From: Paenibacillus sp. FSL W8-0426 | GTDB lineage: Bacteria > Bacillota > Bacilli > Paenibacillales > Paenibacillaceae | Assembly (NCBI RefSeq): GCF_037969725.1 | Contig: NZ_CP150203.1 | Span: 2,868,001-2,932,000, forward strand | Direction: 5' to 3' | DNA length: 64,000 nucleotides | The notes under the pieces: generated by a model | What the model was told of the DNA's origin: nothing | The model's input: only the letters and a program-made list of their open reading frames with translations | The model's database searches: none | Made by a program: the position numbers and the translations under genes | Shown: positions 1 to 8,623 of the stretch, piece after piece | How the letters are laid out: each line of letters opens with the position of its first letter | How positions within the stretch are numbered: position 1 is the stretch's first letter

Positions 1-981
1 AAAGGCGACCTGACGTTTTTCGGCCCGTTTGCCGAAGCGTATGAAGCGGCCTGGAAAGGGGCGAAACAAACCTTGCTGCAGTCAGGGATCAGCGTGGAGG
101 AGGTCGATGTGTCCCTGCTGCAAGAGGCTGCTGCGCTTCTGTATGAAGGACCGCTCGTCGCTGAACGGTGGGCGGATTTGGAGTCGTTTGTGCAGGCGCA
201 TCCCGGAGCCTTGTTTCCCGTAACCGAAGATATATTGCGCACAGGCGGCAAAACGGAATTTACGGCAGCTTCGCTGTTCCGGGCGCAGCACCGTCTGGCC
301 GAGATTCGCCGCAGCACGGAAGTTTTGCTGAAAGATGCCGTCCTTGTCCTGCCCACATGTGGAGGAACGTGGACGAGGGCACAAGTGCGGCAGGACCCGA
401 TTCGAACGAACAGCCTAATGGGGCTGTATACGAATCATTGCAACCTGCTCGATTTAAGCGCCGTTGCTGTTCCAGCAGGAGATGCGGCAGAACATCTGCC
501 GTTTGGACTGACGCTGTTTACGCTGCCGGATCAGGAAGCGGTTATGGTAGAAGCTGCAAAATGGGTGGAGCGGAGCCAAGAACGCATGTTGGTGGCCGTT
601 TGCGGGCTGCATATGAGAGGTATGGCGCTGGAACCTCAGATGACCGGGCTGGGGGCTTATTTTGTGGAAGAGGCGCGGACTGCACCGGAATATCGCTTGT
701 ATCGATTGGATACGCATCCGGCCAAGCCTGGCTTGGTTCATGTGCTTGAAGAGGGCGAATCCATCGCATTGGAGCTGTGGAGCATGCCGATTTCCTCTTT
801 TGGCCTTTTCACGGCAGCCATTCCCGCCCCGCTCGGTATCGGCAAAATCCGGTTGCAGGACGGCAGAGTTGTGTCCGGTTTTAGTTGTGAAGCCTCGGCT
901 GCACCAGAGGGCGTGGATATCACGTCCATGGGTGGATGGAGGAACGCGGAAGCGAATAACACTGTCTCGCATACAAGCTAA
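1..981 (+). CDS. Allophanate hydrolase, C-terminal part (5' end outside window)
   Basis: The frame is open from base 1, so the start lies upstream. The first ~170 visible residues are the end of an amidase-signature domain (segment GLYTNHCNLLDLSAVAVPAG, typical of this superfamily). They are followed by the small C-terminal domain special to allophanate hydrolases, with the motifs GLGAYF, ALELWSMP, IPAPLGIG and a final DGRVVSGFSCE. In the family the enzyme turns allophanate into CO2 and ammonia, completing ATP-dependent urea degradation together with urea carboxylase. The amidase Ser-Ser-Lys triad lies outside the window and cannot be checked. A terminator follows 13 bases after the stop, so this is the last gene of its operon. 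Family confidence is high. Confidence 0.88.
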   Translation, partial: KGDLTFFGPFAEAYEAAWKGAKQTLLQSGISVEEVDVSLLQEAAALLYEGPLVAERWADLESFVQAHPGALFPVTEDILRTGGKTEFTAASLFRAQHRLAEIRRSTEVLLKDAVLVLPTCGGTWTRAQVRQDPIRTNSLMGLYTNHCNLLDLSAVAVPAGDAAEHLPFGLTLFTLPDQEAVMVEAAKWVERSQERMLVAVCGLHMRGMALEPQMTGLGAYFVEEARTAPEYRLYRLDTHPAKPGLVHVLEEGESIALELWSMPISSFGLFTAAIPAPLGIGKIRLQDGRVVSGFSCEASAAPEGVDITSMGGWRNAEANNTVSHTS

Positions 982-993
982 ACACGATAACGA

Positions 994-1024
994 AGCGGCT
1001 GATCCTAAGGATCGCCGCTTTTTC
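994..1024 (+). terminator. Rho-independent terminator after allophanate hydrolase
   Basis: The stem AGCGGC/GCCGCT is extended by GATCC/GGATC around a TAA loop and followed by TTTTT. It lies directly after the allophanate hydrolase stop. Confidence 0.85.
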
Positions 1025-1137
1025 GTCGTCCGTAAAATTTTTACATAAGCCATATACAGAATTCATAAAATTCCACAAAACCTTTTATATACTTAATTTG
1101 CTTGTTACAACGGACAAAGGACCAGGTGGTAGACAAC

Positions 1138-1677
1138 ATGTTAAAAAAACGGGATTTGCATGAATGTCATTCATTGTACAGTTTATTGACGGACCCCGCA
1201 GTTTCTCCCTACGTTCGTTATCAATGCCAATCAGTGGAAGAATACTTATTTCTGACCAAACAATTGATCGCCGAAGAAGAACAGCATACGGTCATTTCAC
1301 GCACCATCCTGAATGAAGCCGGTCTGCCGATCGGAACCATTGATTTGTATCAGATCGTAAATAACACCGGGTTCCTGGCCACGTGGATCGGGGCGCCGTA
1401 TTTTGGAACCGGGTACAGCCAGAGAGCAAAATCTGCCTTCTTTGTTGAATTGTTTCTCAAACATGCGATTGAAACGATATTTTTAAAGATTCGCAAGCAA
1501 AACATTCGATCCAGCAAAGCAGCCCAAAAACTGCCGTATGTCAGATTAGCCAATGAATTGTTTCACGAAGTATACCAATCGGTTAATGCCGGAGAACCAA
1601 TCTATGATCTGTACTATGTGGAACGGTCCGCCTTTATGGAGAGCCATATCGATCTGCACCAAGTGGTGGCAACGTAG
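1138..1677 (+). CDS. GNAT-family N-acetyltransferase
   Basis: A 179-residue protein resembling the RimJ/RimL-type (Acetyltransf_3) acetyltransferases. It begins with a ligand-recognition segment (KKRDLHECHSLYSLLTDPAV) and a YVRYQCQSVEEYLF helix. The acetyl-CoA pocket segment TWIGAPYFGTGYSQRAK lies near residue 90. These enzymes move the acetyl group of acetyl-CoA to an amine; the acceptor cannot be told from sequence. The ATG at 1138 is preferred because AGGTGG sits 9 bases upstream; an in-frame TTG at 1102 has no such site. It is monocistronic, bounded by terminators on both sides. The C-terminal third (after residue ~110) matches GNAT less clearly. Confidence 0.8.
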   Translation: MLKKRDLHECHSLYSLLTDPAVSPYVRYQCQSVEEYLFLTKQLIAEEEQHTVISRTILNEAGLPIGTIDLYQIVNNTGFLATWIGAPYFGTGYSQRAKSAFFVELFLKHAIETIFLKIRKQNIRSSKAAQKLPYVRLANELFHEVYQSVNAGEPIYDLYYVERSAFMESHIDLHQVVAT

Positions 1678-1774
1678 CAACAGACATGAAAAGGAACTCG
1701 CCATGATTCTGTATGGAGACTTGTTGGTTCAATGAATATAGTTTGTGCTATCAAAACAAAACGTTTGAAACGAT

Positions 1775-1818
1775 AAAGGTTATCTTTTGCCTATCAGGCT
1801 AAAGTATGACCTTTTTTT
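1775..1818 (+). terminator. Long-stem terminator after the GNAT gene
   Basis: A long imperfect stem has AAAGGT/ACCTTT at the base and GCCT/AGGC around an ATC loop at the tip, with AT and CTTT pairs between. Seven Ts follow. Confidence 0.8.
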
Positions 1819-1903
1819 GATGGACAGGCTCTGTTAAAGGTTTATAATTGACCATTATTGTAAAACTGTCTTGGTGATAAGGCTGTATTATGAGCTATTG
1901 AAT

Positions 1904-2173
1904 TCATTTATATATGATGTCATGACTCTCTACTTTTCCGTCTTCATCAAAATGAAGTTGCAATAAATTAACCTTTACCCCTAATCCTGCACTTCCGATG
2001 TAGTACAAGAATTGTCGTGATGGTTCAGTTAACTTTTCTGCCGGTTCTCCAAGCAAGTCAATAATTTCATTCTCTGTCATACCCTTAAGTTTGTACTTAC
2101 TTGTTAAACTGCTTATCATACCGTCTCTCTTCTCCGGTTCTTTATTCCACGTTTCTTGGTACCGTTATCCCAA
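1904..2173 (-). pseudogene. BamE/SmpA-like small protein, 5' truncated
   Basis: The frame read leftward from an ATG at 2119 gives 71 residues. The core SKYKLKGMTENEIIDLLGEP followed by a FLYYIG strand and a LLQLHFDEDGKVESHDI strand resembles the BamE-like repeat domain of Gram-positive lipoproteins. As I recall the family, members carry an N-terminal lipoprotein signal and about 50 further residues. Here the homologous-looking frame continues upstream of the ATG as NRRRDG and then meets an in-frame TGA near 2174, and no signal peptide is present. A GGAG at about 9-12 bases before the ATG could still allow a short product. I read it as a decayed gene, with a short intact gene as the alternative. 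Confidence 0.5.
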
Positions 2174-2256
2174 TTTCAGACCAGGGACTGATCTGTCTCA
2201 TCGCTTGTTTCGTTAGAATGGTCATATATTGAAAATGATGTTAACGATTCATCAAG

Positions 2257-3327
2257 ATGATGAATCGGAAAGGTGGATCAGTGGCGAGTAGAAGAAGCAA
2301 AACAAAGAAGGCGGCGTGGCTCGTTGTCCTCGCTCTTATTCTAATCAGCGTGGTTGCGTTGGTTTTCCCGACGTGGACACCCGGTATTGAAGGAGAGCGC
2401 AGCATCAGCACCTTGGAGCAAATCGAAATTAACGGCTCGAAACATCGAATCATGATCCGCGGCCATGACCGCGATAATCCAGTGATTATTTTCGTGCATG
2501 GCGGTCCGGGATCGTCAGAAATCGCTTATGCCGCAAGCTTCCAGAACTTGTGGGAGCAACATTTCACCGTGGTCAATTATGATCAAAGGGCCAGTGGGGC
2601 CTCCTATCATTTTTTTGAAAACTACGATGATTTGTCGTCCAAGGTGTTAGTCGAGGATTTGCTCGCTATTACCGACCATGTCTCCGAACGTTTGGGGCAA
2701 GACAAGGTCATCCTCATCGGTCATTCCTACGGTACATATGTCGCAGCACAAGCTGCACAGCAAGCCCCTGAGAAATATACAGCTTACATCGGAATTGGGC
2801 AGCTTGGGAATGCGACGGAAAGCGAAATCGATGCATTGGAGTATGTCATCAACGAGGCGCGGCGGGTTGGCGATGAGGGGAATGTGCAGCGTTTGGAGCA
2901 GATGTCTGAAGAAATCCGCAAAGGGACTGCCCTTACGCCGAGATCGTACGTAACCAAGTATGGCGGTGCTTCCAGCAGCGGGGAAATGCCTGACGGGAAC
3001 GTGTTCGACATGATTATGGGGAGCGAGTATAACCTGCTGGATATCATCCGCTATTACGTTGGAATCCTGAGTCACCAACAAGTGCTTCTGGACGAGGTGT
3101 TTGACACTCCATTGTCCACGGCCGTGACAGAGCTTGACCTACCCGTATATTTCGTAATGGGTAAATATGATTATATGACTTCATCCGCTGCGGCCAGAAC
3201 ATACTTCGATCAGTTAAATGCCAAGCAAAAGCAATTCATTGCCTACGAAAATTCCGCCCACTTCCCGCATATTGAAGAAAAAGACAGATTCAGCGAGTGG
3301 ATGATCACCACCTTTGCAGAGAACTAA
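2257..3327 (+). CDS. Membrane-anchored alpha/beta hydrolase (proline iminopeptidase-like)
   Basis: 356 residues. A basic N-terminus and one hydrophobic helix (about residues 17-37) suggest a signal anchor with the catalytic part outside the cell. The hydrolase fold shows the oxyanion segment FVHGGPGSSE, a DQRASGAS strand (DQRGxGxS in the S33 peptidases), the nucleophile elbow GHSYGT with Ser157, a late acidic segment GKYDYMT and the likely catalytic His in SAHFPH. This pattern is typical of S33 proline iminopeptidase-like enzymes; the substrate is unknown. Start choice is uncertain: an in-frame GTG at 2281 has GGAAAGGTGG just upstream, while the ATG at 2257 has none. It stands alone with no clear operon partner. 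Confidence 0.82.
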   Translation: MMNRKGGSVASRRSKTKKAAWLVVLALILISVVALVFPTWTPGIEGERSISTLEQIEINGSKHRIMIRGHDRDNPVIIFVHGGPGSSEIAYAASFQNLWEQHFTVVNYDQRASGASYHFFENYDDLSSKVLVEDLLAITDHVSERLGQDKVILIGHSYGTYVAAQAAQQAPEKYTAYIGIGQLGNATESEIDALEYVINEARRVGDEGNVQRLEQMSEEIRKGTALTPRSYVTKYGGASSSGEMPDGNVFDMIMGSEYNLLDIIRYYVGILSHQQVLLDEVFDTPLSTAVTELDLPVYFVMGKYDYMTSSAAARTYFDQLNAKQKQFIAYENSAHFPHIEEKDRFSEWMITTFAEN

Positions 3328-3380
3328 CCTATATAAGTAGAACGAATGATGGTTAAACGTAGCCGCTGAGTGATGAGGAA

Positions 3381-3404
3381 CATCTTCCGATCGCTGTTAT
3401 CCCC
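3381..3404 (-). repeat. Dispersed repeat family, 3'-core fragment (copy R5)
   Basis: Read on the minus strand, this matches the ggggataacagcgatcgg-aagatg core shared by the long copies at 19616-19807 and 23328-23557. Only this core is recognisable; the ends and hairpins are missing, so it looks like a fragment. Confidence 0.6.
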
Positions 3405-3576
3405 ACATTCCAAATGAGATCAGGTCAGCCGACAGGTTGGGCCTTCTTTGTTGTTCCGTGAAGAAACTTGGCAGGCCGAGGTTGTAATCATATAAATTCA
3501 CGTTGGAAATGATGATTCCTCCACGTCATTGAGACTTGTAAAATGAAGCTAATGATCATGACAAGGAGAGGTTTAA

Positions 3577-5574
3577 ATGGAAAAATCAGACGTTTCAATG
3601 CCGAAACAATCACGATCCTACCGCAATCATATTAACGATCCTTTCTGGTCACCGTATGTTGAGCTCGTTCGCAACGTCGTGGTTCCCTATCAATGGGAAG
3701 CGCTCAATGACCGGATCGAAGGGGCAGAACCCAGCCGGGCCATCCGAAATTTCCGCATCGCTGCCGGTGAAGAGGAGGGCGAATTCCATGGCATGGTATT
3801 TCAGGACAGTGATGTGGCCAAATGGATCGAGGCTTCTTCTTACCTGCTTGCAGCCAAAGCCGACGAGGTGTTAGAGCAGCAGCTGGACGAAGTGATTCAT
3901 ACGATCGCTTGCGCGCAGCAGCCCGATGGATATCTGAACACGTATTTTACGTTGAAAGAGCCGGGTCAACGCTGGACCAACTTGGCCGAATGCCATGAGC
4001 TCTATTGCGCCGGTCATATGATCGAGGCAGGTGTCGCCCACTATGAAGCAACAGGGAAACGCACCTTGTTGGACGTCGTCGTCCGGTTGGCCGACCACAT
4101 CGTCGACGTATTTGGCCCCAAGCCGGGACAATTGCAAGGTTACGATGGTCACCAGGAAATTGAGCTGGCACTGTTCAAGCTCTACAAAGTGACCGGCAAT
4201 GCGACGTATCTGGACCAGTGCCTGTATTTTCTCGATCAACGAGGTCAGCGGCCGCATTATTTCGTCCAAGAATGGGAAAAGCGTGGGAAAAGCGTACATT
4301 TCGGCGGACTGGATATGGTTCATCATCACGAATACTCGCAATCCCATCTGCCGGTACGTGAGCAAGACGCGGCTGTTGGGCATGCCGTCCGTCTGGTATA
4401 TATGTGTTCTGCCACGGCTGACGCTGCGGCCGAGACGGGGGACGAGTCGTTGAAGCAGGCCTGCCGCCGGTTATGGAACAGCATCGTCGGCAAACGGATG
4501 TACATTACGGGAAGCATCGGTTCGTCCGCGAAAGAGGAAGCGTTTACAGGAGACTATGATTTGCCTGGAGATACGGCGTATGCCGAGACCTGTGCTTCGA
4601 TCGGATTGATGTTTTTTGCTTGCCGCATGTTGAACCTGGAAGCGAACAGCATCTACGCCGACGTGATGGAACGCGCGCTGTACAACACCGTCATTAGCGG
4701 CATGTCTTTGGACGGCCGGCGTTTTTTTTACGTCAATCCGCTGGAGGTGCATCCGCATTTGCATCATGCCAATCCCAATTACAGCCACGTCCGTTCCCGG
4801 CGTCAAGGTTGGTTCGGTTGTGCATGCTGCCCGCCGAACATTGCCCGGTTATTGGCATCACTCGATCAATATGTGTACACGGTCAGTGAAAATGAATCGA
4901 CATTGCATGTACAACTTTATATCGGAGGAGAAGGCGTTTTCTGCGTAAACGGGAACGAGATTCATGTACAGATGGAGTCGGACTATGCTTCGCAAGGAAA
5001 AGTGACGATGAGGTTCACTCCACAAACTTCGCATGACGTCCACTTTATTCTTGCACTGCGCAAGCCGGGCTGGAGCGGTACTCCTGAGATCTCCATCAAT
5101 GGTGAGCTGGATCCGAGCGTTGAAATGGATGAAGATGGTTACATTCGTCTGGAGCGTTTATGGGCTGCGGGGGATGAAGTGCAGATCCTGTTTCCGATGC
5201 ATGTGCTGCGGATGAAAGGCCACGAGGGCATACAGGATACGTTTGGCCGGGTAGCCGTGCAGCGGGGACCGTTTATGTACTGTCTGGAAGAAGCCGACAA
5301 CGGGGAAGGCCTGTATCGGATTTATTTGCCGCGCGAGAATGAATTCAGGGTGGGGAGCGGTCAGGGGAATCCCATGAACGTGCCGGACCTGACCATTGCT
5401 GCCAAAAGGATGCAGACGGATGAAGCATGGGGCGGCCAACTGTATCGCAGCGATGCGAAATGGGGCGTGCACGATACGGATATTCGCTTGATTCCTTATT
5501 TTACGTGGGCCAACCGGGAGGAAGGCGAAATGAGGGTTTGGATTCACGAGTGGCATGGTGACGGACTTCACTGA
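3577..5574 (+). CDS. Glycoside hydrolase family 127, beta-L-arabinofuranosidase-like
   Basis: 665 residues, the usual length for GH127 (former DUF1680). No signal peptide, so it is cytoplasmic. The catalytic Zn/Cys site known from Bifidobacterium HypBA1 (Glu338, Cys340, Cys417, Cys418) is matched here by Glu337 and Cys339 in AETCASIG and by Cys417-Cys418 in GCACCPPN. The family removes terminal beta-L-arabinofuranose from oligosaccharides by a retaining mechanism with Cys as nucleophile. The ATG at 3577 has AAGGAGAGG upstream. The next functional genes are an AraC regulator and a sugar ABC transporter, which suggests uptake and then intracellular trimming of arabinose-containing oligosaccharides (inference). 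A decayed Ig-like ORF follows. Confidence 0.9.
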   Translation: MEKSDVSMPKQSRSYRNHINDPFWSPYVELVRNVVVPYQWEALNDRIEGAEPSRAIRNFRIAAGEEEGEFHGMVFQDSDVAKWIEASSYLLAAKADEVLEQQLDEVIHTIACAQQPDGYLNTYFTLKEPGQRWTNLAECHELYCAGHMIEAGVAHYEATGKRTLLDVVVRLADHIVDVFGPKPGQLQGYDGHQEIELALFKLYKVTGNATYLDQCLYFLDQRGQRPHYFVQEWEKRGKSVHFGGLDMVHHHEYSQSHLPVREQDAAVGHAVRLVYMCSATADAAAETGDESLKQACRRLWNSIVGKRMYITGSIGSSAKEEAFTGDYDLPGDTAYAETCASIGLMFFACRMLNLEANSIYADVMERALYNTVISGMSLDGRRFFYVNPLEVHPHLHHANPNYSHVRSRRQGWFGCACCPPNIARLLASLDQYVYTVSENESTLHVQLYIGGEGVFCVNGNEIHVQMESDYASQGKVTMRFTPQTSHDVHFILALRKPGWSGTPEISINGELDPSVEMDEDGYIRLERLWAAGDEVQILFPMHVLRMKGHEGIQDTFGRVAVQRGPFMYCLEEADNGEGLYRIYLPRENEFRVGSGQGNPMNVPDLTIAAKRMQTDEAWGGQLYRSDAKWGVHDTDIRLIPYFTWANREEGEMRVWIHEWHGDGLH

Positions 5575-5653
5575 GAGGGGTGATCGGTGCTGTAGCGATA
5601 CGGGAATGTGGAAAAGAAAGATGATCCGAGGGTGATGAAGAGGAGGTACGCGC

Positions 5654-6010
5654 ATGCAAGGTAAAAATGCCGATGAAGAAGCCGGAGCTCTGCCTGTACC
5701 GGAAGTCGACGCAGAATCTCCGAGCGAATCGCCAACCAATCATCCAGTCGATGAAGTGCCCGTGGATTAAGCCGTCAATCAATCCATTGCCGACACGGAA
5801 ATCACGGTTACCGTTGGCGAACCGATTCCATTGCCGGATATCGTCGCCGTCACCTACACGGATGGCAGGAACGCTGATTTACCTGTCGTATGGGAGCGCA
5901 TTGCGGAAGAACAGCTTGCATCCCCGTGAACGTTTGCGTTGCAAGGGACTTTAAAAGGCAAGGATTTGAAGGTCGCGGCGACGATCAAGGTTGTGGCCAA
6001 AGCCGAATAA
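5654..6010 (+). pseudogene. Decayed ORF with bacterial Ig-like (Big_4-type) domain
   Basis: One reading frame runs from an ATG at 5654, preceded by AGGAGG at 5641-5646, to a TAA at 6008, but is interrupted by TAA at 5768-5770 and TGA at 5927-5929. The first part is acidic and Pro/Ser-rich like a linker. The part after the first stop reads as an Ig-like domain: ITVTVGEPIPLPD, then VTYTDG, LPVVWERI, and, past the second stop, LQGTLKGKDLKVAATIKVV. This matches the Big_4 pattern that often decorates extracellular Paenibacillus glycosidases. The frame is preserved through both stops, so the lesions look recent (or are sequencing errors or readthrough). It is likely a relic of an extracellular protein's C-terminus. 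Confidence 0.65.
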
Positions 6011-6041
6011 TGACATGATTTTGGCGTAGCGGGTCACAAGA

Positions 6042-6100
6042 CCGCCTGATGACATGAAGGGAAGCTGTTTGCGGCAGCATGCATCCTAGTCATCAGGCGG
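6042..6100. terminator. 12-bp inverted repeat between convergent genes
   Basis: CCGCCTGATGAC at 6042-6053 pairs perfectly with GTCATCAGGCGG at 6089-6100 around a 35-base loop. It sits between the decayed ORF (plus) and the end of the AraC gene (minus). Poly-T is poor on both strands, so the terminator role is inferred from position. Confidence 0.5.
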
Positions 6101-6140
6101 TTATTTGGCGTGCATTTGCTGAATAACGCTCGGTCTTTTG

Positions 6141-7085
6141 TCACGATTTTGCGGTCATTTCGATACCGGTGAATTTGCTGCGGAAGGTAGAAGGAGAGAT
6201 GCCTTCTTTTTTCGAAAAACAGGAGGAAAAATAGGAAACATGATTGAAACCGACCTCTTCCGCGATGCGGGAGATAGACCACGCCGTCTGCAGCAGCAGT
6301 TTTTTGGCCTGTTCCAGCCGATAATGAAGCAAATACTCCATCGGGGTCATGCCATAGACCTTAAGCATGCTGCGAGCCAAATAATTTGGATGATAGTTAA
6401 GGTCCTGCTGCAATAGGGGGTTGGAGATGGGATGGGTATAGTTTTGGCGAATATATAGTTCGATTTTTTCGGCGATCCGGATCGCCGTGGCATCCGCCAG
6501 CGAAGACAGGCCAAGGTCAAGGTGCTGCATGAATTGCTGAAACGCGGCTTGGCGCTTCCAATTGCGCATGGATTGCGGCTCCTGATCGAGCTGGGAGAAG
6601 TGCTCAAGCATCTCCATTTCTTTGGGGGAGATTTTCATATGTTTTGGAATGAAGATGGAGCAGACGTCGCAGTGGTTCAAGTACGCGCTTTTTTTGTGGC
6701 TCTCCATCAGCTGCGCCTGGTTTGCCAGACACTCGTCCATATCGGCCGATTCTTTCCAGCTCCCATAGGTTTGAAAATGAATCCAGATCAATTCGGTCTC
6801 TGCTTCGCACGGAGCGCTGCCATAATGATGCCCATCCGGCTTGAGGATGAGGGCTTCGCCTGCGCGCAGGCGCCATTCGATCCCGTTTTCACCCAGGGCC
6901 AGCGTGCCCTTGGTAACGACAACCAGGTCAAAAACACCGATATCGCTGCGGCTGATATGATGCTCGCCTGCTTCGTAACGGGCGCGTCCGCAATCAATGA
7001 AATAGGGGATCGGCGGGGTGATGAAATGAAGGATGGGCGAGTTCAAACAGGGCACCTCCAACAGGTTGGAATATTTAAAATTCAT
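6141..7085 (-). CDS. AraC-family transcriptional regulator with cupin-like sensor
   Basis: About 314 residues from the ATG at 7085. The N-terminal half is an AraC-type cupin arm (YEAGEHHISRSDIGVFDLV, RLRAGEALILKPDGHHYG), normally the sugar-binding domain. The C-terminal ~100 residues hold two helix-turn-helix motifs, ending with ISRIAEEVGFNHVSYFSSCF. The gene is divergent from the sugar ABC operon at 7207, with ~120 bases between them, and is the probable local activator of that operon and perhaps of the GH127 gene. The start is uncertain: ATGs at 7148 and 7100 are in frame, and the AAAAGGA motif fits none of them at ideal spacing. Confidence 0.85.
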   Translation of the reverse strand: MNFKYSNLLEVPCLNSPILHFITPPIPYFIDCGRARYEAGEHHISRSDIGVFDLVVVTKGTLALGENGIEWRLRAGEALILKPDGHHYGSAPCEAETELIWIHFQTYGSWKESADMDECLANQAQLMESHKKSAYLNHCDVCSIFIPKHMKISPKEMEMLEHFSQLDQEPQSMRNWKRQAAFQQFMQHLDLGLSSLADATAIRIAEKIELYIRQNYTHPISNPLLQQDLNYHPNYLARSMLKVYGMTPMEYLLHYRLEQAKKLLLQTAWSISRIAEEVGFNHVSYFSSCFSKKEGISPSTFRSKFTGIEMTAKS

Positions 7086-7206
7086 GTTGGCATCGAGCAT
7101 TTCCTTTTTATGATACAGCAAGTAACATAGAAAATAAAGCGCTACCATTTAGAAGTTATAGGCCACACATCGGTTTGGAATCCATGATGGAAAAGGGGAC
7201 TGGGAC

Positions 7207-8514
7207 ATGAAAAAACAGTTGATTTGGGTTGGGGTTTTCCTGCTGGTCATGATGACTGCCCTGGCAGGCTGCAGCGCAAAACCGGAAGCGTCCGACGGGA
7301 CGGGGGAACCGGGTTCAGGCGGCGAAACCAAGCTGATATTTTGGACGTTTGTGGATGCACACCAGAAGTTTTACGAGAGCATGGCAGAGAGCTGGAATGA
7401 AGAACATCCGGACCAGCGCATCGTGCTCGAAGCAACGACGATTCCTTATGATGACATGCACACCAAGCTGCTTCTGGCACTGCAGTCAGGCGTGGGGGCA
7501 CCGGATCTGGTGGACATCGAACAGAGCAAATTCCCGAATTTCATGAAAGGCGTGCCACAGCTCGTCGATCTGACGGACATGATTACGCCGGAGCTGAATA
7601 ACATTGTACAGTCGCGGGTGGACATCTACAGCAAGGACGGGAAGTACTATGGCATCGACTACCATGTCGGAGCAACGGTCATGTATTACAACCAGGACAT
7701 TTTGAACGAAGCCGGGGTTAACCCGGATGAGATCAAGACGTGGAGCGATTTTGAAAAAGCTGCGCATATTGTGCTCGAAAAAACGGGCAAACCGATGATC
7801 ACGTTCGAAGGCAACGGGAACTGGTCATGGTGGCCTGCCATCAGTCAACAGAAGTCCGATCAGATTGACGAAAACGGCAATGTGACGGTCAATGCGCCAA
7901 TCAACGTGAAGACGATGCAATTTTTCCAACAGATGGTGAAAGATGGCGTAGCGGCTGTTGCTCCTGGAGCCGGACATGATACGGAAGAATATTTCGGATA
8001 TATGAATCAGGGAAATGCGGCGGCCGTGTTTATGCCGTTCTGGTTCATGAACCGTTTTACTGACCATATTCCCGACCTGAAAGGTAAAATGATCATTCGC
8101 CCGATGCCGGCCTGGGAAGAAGGCGGCAACCGTTCTGCGGGCATGGGAGGCACCGCCACTTCGATCACGAACCAATCGAAATCCGCGGATTTGGCCAAGC
8201 AATTCCTGGCCTACGCGAAGCTGTCGAAGGAAGGCAACCTCCAGATTTGGAAGCAGCTCGGCTTCGATCCGATCCGTACCGCCGTCTGGACGGATGCAGC
8301 GATGAAGGAGACCAACAAATTCACCGAATATTTCGGAGCGGATATTTTTGATACACTGCTGACGGTAAAAGACGAGATCGCGCCGGTGCATATCCGGGAG
8401 AAATCGCCGGAAGTGTTCGATGCGGTCCGCAACAAGGCTATCCCGGACATTTTCATTAATATGAAGGACCCCGAGCAAGTCCTGAATGACGTGCAGGCAG
8501 AATTAACGCGGTAG
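7207..8514 (+). CDS. Sugar ABC transporter, substrate-binding lipoprotein (family 1)
   Basis: 435 residues. The signal peptide ends in a lipobox (MTALAGC, Cys about residue 22), so the mature protein is lipid-anchored outside the membrane. A Ser/Gly-rich linker precedes a family-1 solute-binding fold: KLIFWTFVDAHQKFYESMAE, the hinge strand VDIEQSKFPNF, a YYGIDYHVGATVMYYN strand pair and a C-terminal PFWFMNRF region typical of oligosaccharide binders. It is the first gene of an SBP-permease-permease operon with no ATPase, so a shared MsmX-type ATPase elsewhere must energise it. The GH127 neighbour suggests arabino-oligosaccharides as cargo (inference). Confidence 0.9.
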   Translation: MKKQLIWVGVFLLVMMTALAGCSAKPEASDGTGEPGSGGETKLIFWTFVDAHQKFYESMAESWNEEHPDQRIVLEATTIPYDDMHTKLLLALQSGVGAPDLVDIEQSKFPNFMKGVPQLVDLTDMITPELNNIVQSRVDIYSKDGKYYGIDYHVGATVMYYNQDILNEAGVNPDEIKTWSDFEKAAHIVLEKTGKPMITFEGNGNWSWWPAISQQKSDQIDENGNVTVNAPINVKTMQFFQQMVKDGVAAVAPGAGHDTEEYFGYMNQGNAAAVFMPFWFMNRFTDHIPDLKGKMIIRPMPAWEEGGNRSAGMGGTATSITNQSKSADLAKQFLAYAKLSKEGNLQIWKQLGFDPIRTAVWTDAAMKETNKFTEYFGADIFDTLLTVKDEIAPVHIREKSPEVFDAVRNKAIPDIFINMKDPEQVLNDVQAELTR

Positions 8515-8529
8515 AAAGACATGAAACAA

Positions 8530-8573
8530 CGGGCAGCCCGGAAAGGTGAATGCAAAATGCGAGCGGCTGCCCG
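8530..8573 (+). other. Intercistronic stem-loop between binding protein and permease
   Basis: CGGGCAGCC at 8530-8538 pairs with GGCTGCCCG at 8565-8573, a 9-bp perfect GC-rich stem. No T-run follows, so it is not a simple terminator. At this position such stems usually protect the upstream binding-protein message or attenuate readthrough. Confidence 0.6.
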
Positions 8574-8623
8574 CATCATGTTTGATTCATGGATTTTAGA
8601 CAAACAGGGTGGAGGTCGATTCC

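Noticed and set aside
1823..1860. Possible insertion sequence end (ggacaggctctgttaaag)
   Set aside because: It resembles ends of some IS families from memory only; no matching opposite end, transposase or target duplication was found.
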